A stretch of DNA of 64,000 nt, taken from Micromonospora sp. WMMD1102 (GTDB lineage Bacteria; Actinomycetota; Actinomycetes; Mycobacteriales; Micromonosporaceae). The notes below the pieces were generated by a model. It did not search any database, was not told the DNA's origin, and saw nothing but the letters and a program-made list of their open reading frames with translations. Position 1 is the stretch's first letter; every line of letters begins with the position of its first letter. Location: positions 620,001-684,000 of the forward strand of contig NZ_JARUBN010000001.1 in NCBI RefSeq assembly GCF_029626265.1, written 5' to 3'. Below, in pieces: positions 41,992 to 50,150 of this stretch. The translations under genes and the position numbers were made by a program.

Positions 41992-42207
41992 ATGGATGTC
42001 ACAAGACCATCTATCTGGGCCACGTACGCCCTGCGGCTACTCGCCGCGCTGCGCCGCGATGACCGCGGCGAAGTCGTACCCACCGCGATCATCTACGCGA
42101 TCGGCGCGGTGATCGCGGTCGCACTGCTGACCGCCGCGTCGGACTACGTCCTCGGATGGATCGGGCTCTGGCCGGACGCCGCAGCCCCGGCCGCGCCCGC
42201 TCCGTGA
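41992..42207 (+). CDS. Flp-type pilin-like protein
   Basis: ATG at 41992 with AGGAGG 9 nt upstream, a strong ribosome site as expected for an abundant protein. 71 aa. A basic leader 'LRLLAALRRDDRG' precedes the hydrophobic helix 'EVVPTAIIYAIGAVIAVALL', with cleavage expected after the Gly. The tail is short and Ala/Pro-rich. Size, leader and place after tadC match Flp pilins. The Glu usually at +5 of the mature pilin is absent (Thr there; Glu is at +1). It is coupled to the TadE gene by GTGA. Confidence 0.7.
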   Translation: MDVTRPSIWATYALRLLAALRRDDRGEVVPTAIIYAIGAVIAVALLTAASDYVLGWIGLWPDAAAPAAPAP

Positions 42208-42650
42208 CGGAGACCCGAGTCAGGCGCCTGAGCCGGGGGACACGCTGGTTCAGGCGCCTGGCCGGCGACCGGGGCTCGACCAACATCGAGATGGCGATCC
42301 TGTTCCCGGTCTTCGTGCTGCTGATCCTCCTCGGCGTGCAGGTGGGGCTGATCTTCTACGGGAGGACGGTGGCCCTGGCCGCCGCCCAGCAGGGGGCCGT
42401 CGCCGAGGCGGCCTACGGCGCTCCCGACGGAATTGGGCATACCCAGGCCAGCGCGTACCTGACCCGCATGGGTGACGTCCTCAACGACTGGGAGGTCACC
42501 GTTGCCCCTGCCGGTGAGGGAGCGCCCGAGCCCACCGCGGTGCGCGTCACGGTTACGGGCACAACCCTCGGTTGGCTGGGCATGCGGTTCCAGATCAGCC
42601 AGACCGCCTACAGCCCCATCGAGCAATTCACCACGGAAGACGACTCGTGA
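42204..42650 (+). CDS. tadE: TadE-like minor pilin
   Basis: GTG at 42204; 148 aa. Prepilin signature 'AGDRGSTNIEMAILFPVFVL' with cleavage after Gly and Glu at +5, then the hydrophobic helix continues to 'LILLGVQVGLIFYG'. The C-terminal 110 residues form an exported beta-rich domain ('NDWEVTVAPAGEG', 'AVRVTVTGTTLGWLGMRF'). TadE pseudopilins are processed by the prepilin peptidase encoded at 33561-34307. It overlaps both neighbours. Confidence 0.85.
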   Translation: MTETRVRRLSRGTRWFRRLAGDRGSTNIEMAILFPVFVLLILLGVQVGLIFYGRTVALAAAQQGAVAEAAYGAPDGIGHTQASAYLTRMGDVLNDWEVTVAPAGEGAPEPTAVRVTVTGTTLGWLGMRFQISQTAYSPIEQFTTEDDS

Positions 42651-43081
42651 GACGGCAACCAGAGAGACAACGCGGCTCAGTCACCATCGAGCTGGCGATC
42701 TTGGCACCCAGCATGCTGCTGGTTGCCGCCTTCGCCATGCTCGTCGGCCGGGTCTCTCTGGCAAACGCCGCGCTCGACGCGGCAACCTACTCAGCAGCAC
42801 GGGCCGCGTCGCTCGCCCGCGACGCGGCCACCGCGCAAAGCCGCGCAGAGTCCTCCATTCAAACGACGCTCGACGCACAGGACATCCACTGTCTCAACCT
42901 TCTCGTCAACGTCGACACCAGCCAGTTCGCTCGCGACGTTGGCGAACCGGCCAGCGTGACCGTCAGTGTCGAATGCCGCGTCGACCTGTCCGCCGGAGCG
43001 ATGCCAGGCATGCCGACATCACGGTGGATCACCGCCGTCTACAGCTCTCCGCTCGATCTTTTCCGAAGCAGAACCGGATGA
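42647..43081 (+). CDS. Second TadE-like minor pilin
   Basis: GTG at 42647; 144 aa. Prepilin signature 'ERQRGSVTIELAILAPSMLL' with cleavage after Gly and Glu at +5. The mature part includes 'SAARAASLARDAATAQSRAE' and a Cys pair ('DIHCLNLLVN', 'SVECRVDLS') that could form a disulfide. It is probably the TadF/TadE2 component of the pilus. Overlaps of 4 bp on both sides. Confidence 0.82.
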   Translation: MRRQPERQRGSVTIELAILAPSMLLVAAFAMLVGRVSLANAALDAATYSAARAASLARDAATAQSRAESSIQTTLDAQDIHCLNLLVNVDTSQFARDVGEPASVTVSVECRVDLSAGAMPGMPTSRWITAVYSSPLDLFRSRTG

Positions 43082-43503
43082 ACCGAAACCCCTCCGCACT
43101 CCGGAACGACGCCGGCCGAATCGGGCTGTTCTACGCCATCGTCCTGCCCGGCCTGATCGCCATGATCGGCCTGGCCGGAGACGGCGCTGGATACGTCCGC
43201 ACCACCCAACGGGCGCACAACATAGCCGCCGAGGCCGCGCGGGCGGGCGGTCAGGCGATCCGGCTCCCCGAAGCCATCAACGGCGAGACGAAGGCGGTCG
43301 ACACGACCAAAGCCATCGACGCCGTCGCGGACTACCTCGACACCGCAGGCATCACCGACTGGCAGGCCACTGTCGACGACGACGGCCAGCAGCTCACCGT
43401 CACCGTCACCGTGCAGTACAACCCCCTCCTGGTTGACGTACTGCCGGGCGTCACCACGATCCCGGCAAACGCAACCGTCACCGCAACCCTGCTGGTGGGA
43501 TGA
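43078..43503 (+). CDS. TadG-like pilus-assembly protein
   Basis: ATG at 43078; 141 aa. N-terminal 'NDAGRIGLFYAIVLPGLIAM' resembles the TadG start (G, then a hydrophobic helix lacking Glu+5). It is followed by 'DGAGYVRTTQRAHNIAAEAA' and a C-terminal beta-rich 'QLTVTVTVQYNPLLVDVLPG'. It is much shorter than Proteobacterial TadG, without a von Willebrand domain, as usual in actinobacteria. Likely anchors the pilus in the envelope. Confidence 0.75.
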   Translation: MNRNPSALRNDAGRIGLFYAIVLPGLIAMIGLAGDGAGYVRTTQRAHNIAAEAARAGGQAIRLPEAINGETKAVDTTKAIDAVADYLDTAGITDWQATVDDDGQQLTVTVTVQYNPLLVDVLPGVTTIPANATVTATLLVG

Positions 43504-43506
43504 TCC

Positions 43507-46500
43507 ATGGCCAATCCGGCTCGCAGAAACACTCCGCCACGCCGCCCGCGCGCCGTCGGCCTCGCCACACGTCTCTCCGCCCAGCTGAGCATCCTTGCCA
43601 CCCTCGGGGGAATCCCCTACGCCCTCTACGCCCTGGCCGGAAACCCGCTGCCGGACCAGCTACCCACCTGGTCCCACCTCGGCGAACTACTCACCACCCG
43701 CGACGACGGCAGCGCGTTCCTCACCGCGATCACCTGGGCCGGCTGGATCGGCTGGGCATCCTTCGCACTACCACTCCTCGTGGAGATTACCTGCCACGTC
43801 TTCCGCTGGCGGCCCCCGCGAATCCTCGGCCTCGCCTGGCAGCAACGCCGCGCAGCAACGCTTGTCGCCGCAGCCCTGTCCATAGGCGCCGCGCCCGCCG
43901 TCGCGAGCGCCAACGCGATCACGATGCCGGCTGCACCCTCGGGCGTCGCCTCCTCACACACCACGGCACAGGTGCAGCCCGCAGTCACGCTTGCATCCTT
44001 CAACTCGGCAACAGCCACTTCCGCCGGCGAGAAGGCCCCAACGGTGAGGACACCGGTCTACGAAGTAGCCCGCGGTGACTGGCTCTACCACATCGCCGAA
44101 CGATTCCTCGGCGACGGCGACCGCTACGTCGACATCGCCAAGCTCAACCCGGCACTTGAAAAGGCGGATCCCCGGTTCCCCGACCACATCGTCGCCGGAC
44201 AGGCGTTGAAGCTCCCCGCCGACGCCAACGACAGCGGTACCCGACACCACGCCACCGGCAAGCTCCGCACGCCCCCAAAACCACCGCCGACCGAGGGCAC
44301 CCCTGGCACCGCAGGCCCACAGAAGCCGAACGTCCAGGCCACACCACCAAGTCCGCCGGCAGTAACAGCAGCACCGACACCGCCGGCGACAGCCGCAACT
44401 CAGCCGACACCCCTGGCGTCCGACCCGGCACCGTCTTCACCCGCCGAAACGGCGGCTCCTACAACCACCCCCGCCGCCGAGGCGGACGAACCAAGCGCCG
44501 ATGCCGACGATAGCGAGTTCGACGCTGCCCTCCCCATCACCGCAGCTCTTGCCACCGCTGGCCTTCTTGCTGCCCTCCTGCTCTTCCGCCTCACCCAACG
44601 TCGACGCCGTCAACGCCAGCACCGGCGCCCCGGCCGCCGGATTCCCACGCCCCACCCCACCATCGAACAGCGAGTTCGTGCCGCCGCCCAGCCAGTCGAC
44701 GTCAACCGGCTCGATCAGGCCCTGCGGGCACTGGCCAACGGCCTGCGCGATCATGACCCCGCCGAACTGCCCGACCTCGCCGCTGCATGGCTGTCCGGCG
44801 GCGAGGTCCACCTCATGCTCGCTCAAGCCAACGCCGACGCACCGCCCCCCTTCCAGGCGGACAGCACCGCGATGGACTGGATGCTGCCCGCGAACGCCAC
44901 CCTTCCCGACGTCGAAGAAACCTTGGCGCCACTGCCGGTCCTCGTCACCGTGGCATCGCGACCCGGCGGCGACCACCTCCTCATCGACCTCGAACGCACG
45001 GGCCTGCTCACCATTGGCGGCGACCACGATCGAACCAAGGACCTGATTCGATACATCGCAGCCGAGTTGGCCACCAACCAATGGAGCGACGACGCCGAAG
45101 TGGTGCTCGCGGGCTTCGACTCCGTCGACGCCGACAACCTCATCACCATCGGCGGCAACCGCATCACCGCCGCAACATCAACAACCAACGCCATCGAACG
45201 TGCCCGACGCCGCGCCGCAGCCAACGCCAAAGCCATGACCGACAGCGGCATCGGCTCAACCTTCGCCGGACGGATCGCAGACGATGTTGCCGACGCATGG
45301 ATGCCCCACGTCCTCCTCATCGCAGACGCCACCGACGCCGAGGAACATCTCACGGCGCTCGCGGACGAACTCCGCCTGGCCGGCCGATGCGCGGTAGCCG
45401 TCGCCGTCGTCAGCGAGATCCCGACAACCTGGCACGTCGACGTCGACGAAGACGGCAGCCTGGCCATCGACTGGCTGAGCATCTCCAACACTGCCGCCAC
45501 CCGACTGCCCCGCGACCAACTCGCCCGGCTAGCACCTGTCATGCGCGCCGCCCGCACTGCCGTACCCACCGACGACCAATCCGGCGACGAGCGAGTGCCC
45601 GCCGCAGCCGATTTGGACCCCTGGGCCGAGGGCACCGACGCACACGGGCACCTGCTCGATACCGACCGCACCCCACGGCACGTCCAGGGCGAAGACGCGG
45701 AGAACAGCGAGCACCACACCCTGCCCGACGATCCGGTCAACGCGCACCCCACTACGGACCAACACGCACAAGAAAGGCGACCGGCCGTGCCCGAACCCGA
45801 CCGCAGCACCCCGGCGCCCGCCCAGCCCGGCACCACCGCGGCGCAACCAGTCGATCTCGCGACCCTCACCCCGATCGCCAACGGAGCGACTGCTCGAATC
45901 GCACCCGCAGCACGAAGCCGCTCCCGCGAGCCTCATGACCCAACCCTCGATGAAGATCTTGACGCCTGGTACCGACCGGACCCGCACCGACCGCGTGTCG
46001 CTATCCTCGGCCCAGTCGAAGTCCACGCACCCGGCGAAATGCCCGACGAGCGACTCCGCTTCTACTCCGAACTGGTCGTCTACCTAGCGCAGCGGGGACG
46101 AGCCGGAGCAACCGGCGAACAGATCGACGAAGCGCTCTGGCCAGAGCGTGGTGTCAACGCACGAAGCCGCCGCGTCGCCATCAGCAAGGTACGTCGCTGG
46201 CTCGGCGAAACAGACGAAGGAGCCCAGTGGCTCCCCCCGAACGCGGGGGCGGACCGGCTTTACCGCCTCACACCTGGCGTACTTCTTGACTGGCAGATGT
46301 TTCGCCGTCTCCGAGCCCGGGGTGAAGCCAGGGGAGCAGCAGGCACAGCCGACCTACGCCGTGCGCTCGAACTCGTCCGAGGCGAACCCCTCGCCGGTGC
46401 GGAGCTGCCCTACTCGTCCGGCTACCGCAACCCATACACCTGGCTACCCGGCAGCGACGTCCAACCGCACAACCTCGCCTCGGCCGTGGTGGACACCGCA

Positions 46501-46773
46501 CACCAACTCGTGGACCTCTACCTCGCCGCCGGAGACACCACTGGCGCGCGATGGGCCGTCGAACGTGCCTGGCTCGCCGACCCCTCACGCCTCGACGACC
46601 ATCCCTGGGTCGACGCCATGCGAGTCGCCCACGCTGACGGCCGCTCAGCAGAACTCCGCGCCCTCCTCGACGACCTCGTACGCACGCGCGAAGTCGAGGT
46701 CCCGGAGGATCTCTCGCCTGACACGTACGCGGCGATTCACGAGCTGGTTGGAGATCTCCTGCGGGTTGGCTGA
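43507..46773 (+). CDS. Membrane LysM protein with C-terminal winged-helix/BTAD activator domain
   Basis: ATG at 43507, 3 bp after the TadG-like gene; 1088 aa. Order: three membrane helices within residues 20-140; a LysM domain at about 183-240 ('YEVARGDWLYHIAERFLGDG' and 'HIVAGQALKLP'); a Pro/Thr/Ala-rich linker; a further membrane helix near 340-360 ('ITAALATAGLLAALLLFRL'); a large cytosolic region; then from about 830 a winged helix ('VAILGPVEVHAPGEMP', 'RRVAISKVRRWLGETDEG') and a BTAD-type helical domain running to the end ('DAMRVAHADGRSAELRALLD'). It combines wall binding outside with a SARP-like regulatory domain inside, so it may report cell-wall or pilus state. It is the last gene of the Tad operon. 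Confidence 0.8.
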   Translation: MANPARRNTPPRRPRAVGLATRLSAQLSILATLGGIPYALYALAGNPLPDQLPTWSHLGELLTTRDDGSAFLTAITWAGWIGWASFALPLLVEITCHVFRWRPPRILGLAWQQRRAATLVAAALSIGAAPAVASANAITMPAAPSGVASSHTTAQVQPAVTLASFNSATATSAGEKAPTVRTPVYEVARGDWLYHIAERFLGDGDRYVDIAKLNPALEKADPRFPDHIVAGQALKLPADANDSGTRHHATGKLRTPPKPPPTEGTPGTAGPQKPNVQATPPSPPAVTAAPTPPATAATQPTPLASDPAPSSPAETAAPTTTPAAEADEPSADADDSEFDAALPITAALATAGLLAALLLFRLTQRRRRQRQHRRPGRRIPTPHPTIEQRVRAAAQPVDVNRLDQALRALANGLRDHDPAELPDLAAAWLSGGEVHLMLAQANADAPPPFQADSTAMDWMLPANATLPDVEETLAPLPVLVTVASRPGGDHLLIDLERTGLLTIGGDHDRTKDLIRYIAAELATNQWSDDAEVVLAGFDSVDADNLITIGGNRITAATSTTNAIERARRRAAANAKAMTDSGIGSTFAGRIADDVADAWMPHVLLIADATDAEEHLTALADELRLAGRCAVAVAVVSEIPTTWHVDVDEDGSLAIDWLSISNTAATRLPRDQLARLAPVMRAARTAVPTDDQSGDERVPAAADLDPWAEGTDAHGHLLDTDRTPRHVQGEDAENSEHHTLPDDPVNAHPTTDQHAQERRPAVPEPDRSTPAPAQPGTTAAQPVDLATLTPIANGATARIAPAARSRSREPHDPTLDEDLDAWYRPDPHRPRVAILGPVEVHAPGEMPDERLRFYSELVVYLAQRGRAGATGEQIDEALWPERGVNARSRRVAISKVRRWLGETDEGAQWLPPNAGADRLYRLTPGVLLDWQMFRRLRARGEARGAAGTADLRRALELVRGEPLAGAELPYSSGYRNPYTWLPGSDVQPHNLASAVVDTAHQLVDLYLAAGDTTGARWAVERAWLADPSRLDDHPWVDAMRVAHADGRSAELRALLDDLVRTREVEVPEDLSPDTYAAIHELVGDLLRVG

Positions 46774-46904
46774 GAGCGGACGAGCATGGACGGAACACAC
46801 CATTTCGGACCCACATGGACTTCTGGATTCCACGACTAGCAGAGGCGGTTCCCATGGTTCCGCTCGCCGGCTACCCTCGGTATGCGGCCTGCGTTCGCGG
46901 GCGA

Positions 46905-46935
46905 CCCGGCGGTCTGTCAGACAGCCGGGATTTTT
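46905..46935 (+). terminator. Intrinsic terminator of the Tad operon
   Basis: CCCGGC (46905-46910), inner TCTG-T-CAGA, GCCGGG (46924-46929), then A and five T. It is the only hairpin in the window with a proper T-run and lies 130 bp after the Tad operon's last stop. Confidence 0.85.
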
Positions 46936-46959
46936 GTATCGAGGGGGAGGACGGCGGAA

Positions 46960-47577
46960 ATGACCACTACGAGGACGGCGCCAACGGGTCACCCGACCTT
47001 CCCTGAGCGCGAAGACAACTTCCGTTCGACCGGAGACACTACGAGGGCTATCCGTACCGTCGCCGACCTCGCCGCCGTCATAGCCGACCTGGATCCAGCT
47101 GCGCCGGTTACGTTCGATCCAGTGGTGCGGGGAGCGTCTGGCCTCTCACCTGAGCATCATCCCCGCGTCGTCATCGTAGACACGAGTGCATCCGCTTGCG
47201 TTCGCTCATTGGCGGAACGCTCTAGGGTTACGTCAGCACTTGAACTCGGAGCGCGGCTGGTAGCTGACCCAGGGGCGCCAATCCCCTATGAAGCAATCCC
47301 ATGCAATCCAATGCATCGCATGGCCGAAGCCTTCGACGCTGGCGATGTTGGTGACGGCCTCCGTGCTGCCGCTGACGTCCTCCTCGACGTGGCCGACCAA
47401 GTAGTCAACGAGGGTGCAGCTTGGCTTCCATCCATTAGCCGAAACCTTGCCGCATTCACAGAAGTCGCATCCGTGCTTCGCCACATCTCTTTGGAACTCC
47501 GAACCGGAATTGCCGCAGGTGTCTCGGCCGAAATGGCTGACGAGGAACGTCCCTGGTCGGCGCCCACGACCGACTAA
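46960..47577 (+). CDS. Hypothetical protein, 205 aa
   Basis: ATG at 46960 with GAGGACGG upstream; the frame extends further 5' but that part lies in the terminator. 205 aa, acidic and soluble: 'TVADLAAVIADLDPAAPVTF' at residues about 30-50, 'PRVVIVDTSAS', then a helical second half ('AADVLLDVADQVVNEGAAWL', 'EVASVLRHISLELRTGIAAG'). The first part resembles a common small alpha/beta domain of actinobacterial hypotheticals. It is a single gene ending convergently with the Imm1-like gene. Third-position GC is lower than in the Tad operon. Function unknown. Confidence 0.65.
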   Translation: MTTTRTAPTGHPTFPEREDNFRSTGDTTRAIRTVADLAAVIADLDPAAPVTFDPVVRGASGLSPEHHPRVVIVDTSASACVRSLAERSRVTSALELGARLVADPGAPIPYEAIPCNPMHRMAEAFDAGDVGDGLRAAADVLLDVADQVVNEGAAWLPSISRNLAAFTEVASVLRHISLELRTGIAAGVSAEMADEERPWSAPTTD

Positions 47578-47635
47578 CCTGAGAGGTCAACCTAGGTCCA
47601 ACGTTGAGCAGAACGGTTGAGAACAACATCGGCCC

Positions 47636-48067
47636 CTATGTCGTCTCGCCCTGCTCACCATAGTTTGGCGTCTGCCAGTCAAGACAGGTGGGTCGTTGCC
47701 CGTTGGTGGAGAAGAATTCTCGTGCCGCCTGTCGTGCGGTCGCCACGGGAATTGCCGAATTTTCATAGGCGTCCGTCCGTGAACCTCCGAAGTTGTAGGC
47801 CAGGCCCGCAGGTTGGTGGAGGGTGCCTTTGCTCGCTGCTATGTCGAGAAACGCATGGTGCCAGACCAGCACACTGAGGTCTTGCCGGCCGAGGCAGATT
47901 TCGAGTACATGTTCCTTGTCGCCCGTTTCCAGCGACACCATGACGGGAAACTGTTGGTACTCGGGGTTGGCCGATACGCGGTCGAGCAGCCCATCGAGAT
48001 CTTCGATCCTCTCTACAGCAACCGGCTCGGCGCGGTCGTAGTAGACCATGACTGGCTCGGCACTCAT
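47636..48067 (-). CDS. Imm1-like immunity protein
   Basis: ATG at 48067 overlaps the stop of the deaminase toxin gene (ATGA). 143 aa. The Imm1 pattern is visible: 'VMVSLETGDKEHVLEICLGR' (two strands), 'DLSVLVWHHAFLDIAASKGT', 'GLAYNFGGSRTDAYENSAIP', and 'ATARQAAREFFSTNGQRPTC' with 'DWQTPN' at the end. Imm1 proteins typically neutralise deaminase toxins of the SCP1.201 group encoded just upstream. It should bind the toxin domain in the producer's cytosol. Good match by pattern and context. Confidence 0.85.
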   Translation of the reverse strand: MSAEPVMVYYDRAEPVAVERIEDLDGLLDRVSANPEYQQFPVMVSLETGDKEHVLEICLGRQDLSVLVWHHAFLDIAASKGTLHQPAGLAYNFGGSRTDAYENSAIPVATARQAAREFFSTNGQRPTCLDWQTPNYGEQGETT

Positions 48068-48867
48068 GCCAACCCCTTTCCGTTTCCTCGGTACACCTTG
48101 ACGTACCCGTTCGGTCCGTAGACGGTGAGTTTCGCGTCTTTCGGCAAAACATACGGCAGAACCCTGTCACAACCCATGGGGTCCCGGCATGGGGTGTTGT
48201 TCAGGTACAGGGTGGCCTCCGTCATCCCCCGCGTGCGCATCGCCGCCGCCGCATGCCCCTCGGCGTGATCGAGGGCGGACACGTAGTGCTTGAACGGCGG
48301 CCGGAGACCAGGACCGCCCTTGCCCGGCCCTTCCTTGCCGCTGTGAACATCGCTGATCTTCCTGCCACCGGTGGTCGTGAGCACCCCGTCGGTGGGCGCG
48401 TCCGACGAACGGCGCGCTGGCAAGGACTCCAGGAAGCCCGGCAGAAAGGGGGCCGGGGCAGCATCGCCGGCCTCCGTTCGTTGACCAGACGACGGCGCCC
48501 CGGTCAACGACGGAGGCGGGCTGGCCTGCGGCCCATCGCCAGCGGCCACGTTCCCTGGACTCGCGGGTAGCGCGGATGGTGTACTGTCCGAGGCCGAGGT
48601 GAGGGCGATACCGATGATTTGCCCATACTCGATAATCGCCATCGCGGTCCCCGCGAGCTGCCGGTCTGCTTCACGCAATTGCTCGGCTGATGCTGCCGTT
48701 GCGGTGAGAGCCTGTTGAACGAGGACGTGGTCGCTGCCCCTGATAACAGCCCGTAGACGCATGGACGTGCTGTTCAGCGAAGAAACGGTGGCGGCCAGCG
48801 ATGATCGTTGACGAGCGATCTCTTCGAGCACGGCCTGCAACCCGGCGGCGACCTCGCCGAGGTTCAT
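48064..48867 (-). CDS. SCP1.201/DddA-like deaminase toxin
   Basis: ATG at 48867; 267 aa. Residues 1-100 form a helical export-type domain ('NLGEVAAGLQAVLEEIARQR', then 'ATAASAEQLREADRQL') like WXG100-related N-termini. A Pro/Ser-rich linker follows (about 100-160). The toxin domain (about 185-267) matches SCP1.201-type deaminases: 'SALDHAEGHAAAAMRTRGMT' provides the zinc His and catalytic Glu (HAE), 'NNTPCRDPMGCDRVLP' the two zinc Cys, and 'DAKLTVYGPNG' follows as in DddA. The target is a nucleic-acid base, probably cytosine; DNA versus RNA cannot be told from sequence. Cells carry the overlapping Imm1-like gene as antidote. Confidence 0.88.
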   Translation of the reverse strand: MNLGEVAAGLQAVLEEIARQRSSLAATVSSLNSTSMRLRAVIRGSDHVLVQQALTATAASAEQLREADRQLAGTAMAIIEYGQIIGIALTSASDSTPSALPASPGNVAAGDGPQASPPPSLTGAPSSGQRTEAGDAAPAPFLPGFLESLPARRSSDAPTDGVLTTTGGRKISDVHSGKEGPGKGGPGLRPPFKHYVSALDHAEGHAAAAMRTRGMTEATLYLNNTPCRDPMGCDRVLPYVLPKDAKLTVYGPNGYVKVYRGNGKGLA

Positions 48868-49070
48868 TCGTGCCGCCCGTTGCCCACGTGACAGGAGCCT
48901 ACCGGCGACTTATGTTGATGATCTCCCAACTGCGGACTCCGGGAAGCCCTTGGTAAGCCGTAGTAGCGGTGACGCATCGCTGCTGCGGTGAGCCAGCACA
49001 GCATTGGAGTCGGCAAGGCGGGGACCGGAACGTCGCGTACCTCGGAGGGCACTGAGTAGATAAACAGCAT
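48864..49070 (-). CDS. Possible small gene coupled to the toxin gene
   Basis: ATG at 49070; 68 aa, ending in TGA that overlaps the toxin's ATG (48864-48867). The product is 'MLFIYSVPSEVRDVPVPALP' followed by a Cys/Trp-containing stretch and a basic, His-rich tail 'GDHQHKSPVGSCHVGNGRHE'. Shine-Dalgarno support is poor (AAGGA directly at the ATG). Another frame over the same bases is also open. It lies between the ATP-grasp gene and the toxin. It could be a real coupled gene, a degenerate fragment, or an ATP-grasp substrate; I cannot decide. Confidence 0.3.
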   Translation of the reverse strand: MLFIYSVPSEVRDVPVPALPTPMLCWLTAAAMRHRYYGLPRASRSPQLGDHQHKSPVGSCHVGNGRHE

Positions 49071-49093
49071 TTCCTTGGGAGCCACCTTCTGCG

Positions 49094-50032
49094 TCAAAGG
49101 AGGGTCCTGGCCCAATCGAAGAACGCATTGCTCAGGCGGGTGCGTTCGAGGTCGGGCAGGGCTGAGTACCCGCCAAATCCGCTGCTCCACTCGTTGACTA
49201 CCGGACCATCCTCGCCCAAAAGCCAATCAACTTGCAGGCAGGCTGCGTCGAGGCTGTCGGCAATGCGCAGCGTTGCCGACTGAATGTCCAGATCTGCTGC
49301 CCTGGCCGCACTAGCCCCACCCTGGCTGATGTTGGCCAAATAGCGCCCCGGGGAAGGCGAGCGATGTTGCGTCGCGGTGACCTGCCGGTTGATTACGTAA
49401 ACCCTTAGGTCGCCCAAGTTGGGAATGAAGGGTTGTACGACGTATCCCATTCCGGCCTGAGCCGTCACGTCGAGGGTAGTTGACAGTTGCTCGATGCTGT
49501 CGACTTTCATTACGCCGAACCCCATGCCCATCTCTCGGGGCTTCACAATATAGGGTCCTGGGCCGAGTTGCTGCTCAATCAAAGGGATTGCGGTGCGGGC
49601 ATAGCGGCCAAACGGGATCGCTACAGTAGGCGGGGTCGGCAGCCCGAGCCGTGAGGCCCGCTGAATGATGGCGAGCTTATCGGTTGACAGGTACTCCGCG
49701 TCAGTGAATGAGCGGTTAAGGAGGACTGAATCACTTTCCCGTACTGTGCGGCATACCGCTTTTAGGTGATGGGCAGTCTGGGGATCCCAACTAAAGTCGT
49801 CGACTTGGAAGAGCTGCCTTGTCCGGAGCAGGTTCTCTCCGTGGCGCCAAAGCTGCGGTTGGCCCACACAGCTTGGCGAAAGCTCGTTGATAGGGATGGC
49901 GCGGAAACGAAATCCGGCTCGCGTTGCCGCTTCTGAGGAGGCGTCGAAGAAGCGGTTAGTGGCTTTCGTGAGGTAGTCCGGATCGAAATCGTCGGTGCGA
50001 TAGATGACGGTTAGCGTTGGCTTCGTGGTCAT
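49094..50032 (-). CDS. ATP-grasp ligase (RimK-like)
   Basis: ATG at 50032 with AGGAGGGG 5 nt upstream, a strong ribosome site. 312 aa. After an N-terminal alpha/beta domain, the ATP-grasp core runs from about residue 120: 'LSTDKLAIIQRASRLGLPTP', 'GPYIVKPREMGMGFGVMKVD' with the ATP-binding Lys, 'YVVQPFIPNLGDLRVYVINR', and 'CLQVDWLLGEDGPVVNEWSS' with the metal-binding Asp and Asn. The shape is that of RimK/graspetide-type ligases that join a carboxylate to an amine or hydroxyl. It lies downstream of the IMP dehydrogenase gene. It could ligate an amino acid onto the NRPS product or modify a peptide; the substrate is unknown. Confidence 0.85.
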   Translation of the reverse strand: MTTKPTLTVIYRTDDFDPDYLTKATNRFFDASSEAATRAGFRFRAIPINELSPSCVGQPQLWRHGENLLRTRQLFQVDDFSWDPQTAHHLKAVCRTVRESDSVLLNRSFTDAEYLSTDKLAIIQRASRLGLPTPPTVAIPFGRYARTAIPLIEQQLGPGPYIVKPREMGMGFGVMKVDSIEQLSTTLDVTAQAGMGYVVQPFIPNLGDLRVYVINRQVTATQHRSPSPGRYLANISQGGASAARAADLDIQSATLRIADSLDAACLQVDWLLGEDGPVVNEWSSGFGGYSALPDLERTRLSNAFFDWARTLL

Positions 50033-50150
50033 CGATCCCCTCCTGGCTGCCCAATACGTTCACTTCAACGTCGGTCAACGCTTCGGCAATCGCGATCCTC
50101 TATGACGCGGACGGTAAGGCGCAGCTTGCCGGGAGTTCCATGGTTCGCGT

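Noticed and set aside
48910..49128. Alternative 72-aa minus-strand ORF as a peptide precursor
   Set aside because: It starts inside the ATP-grasp gene, has low third-position GC and no ribosome site.
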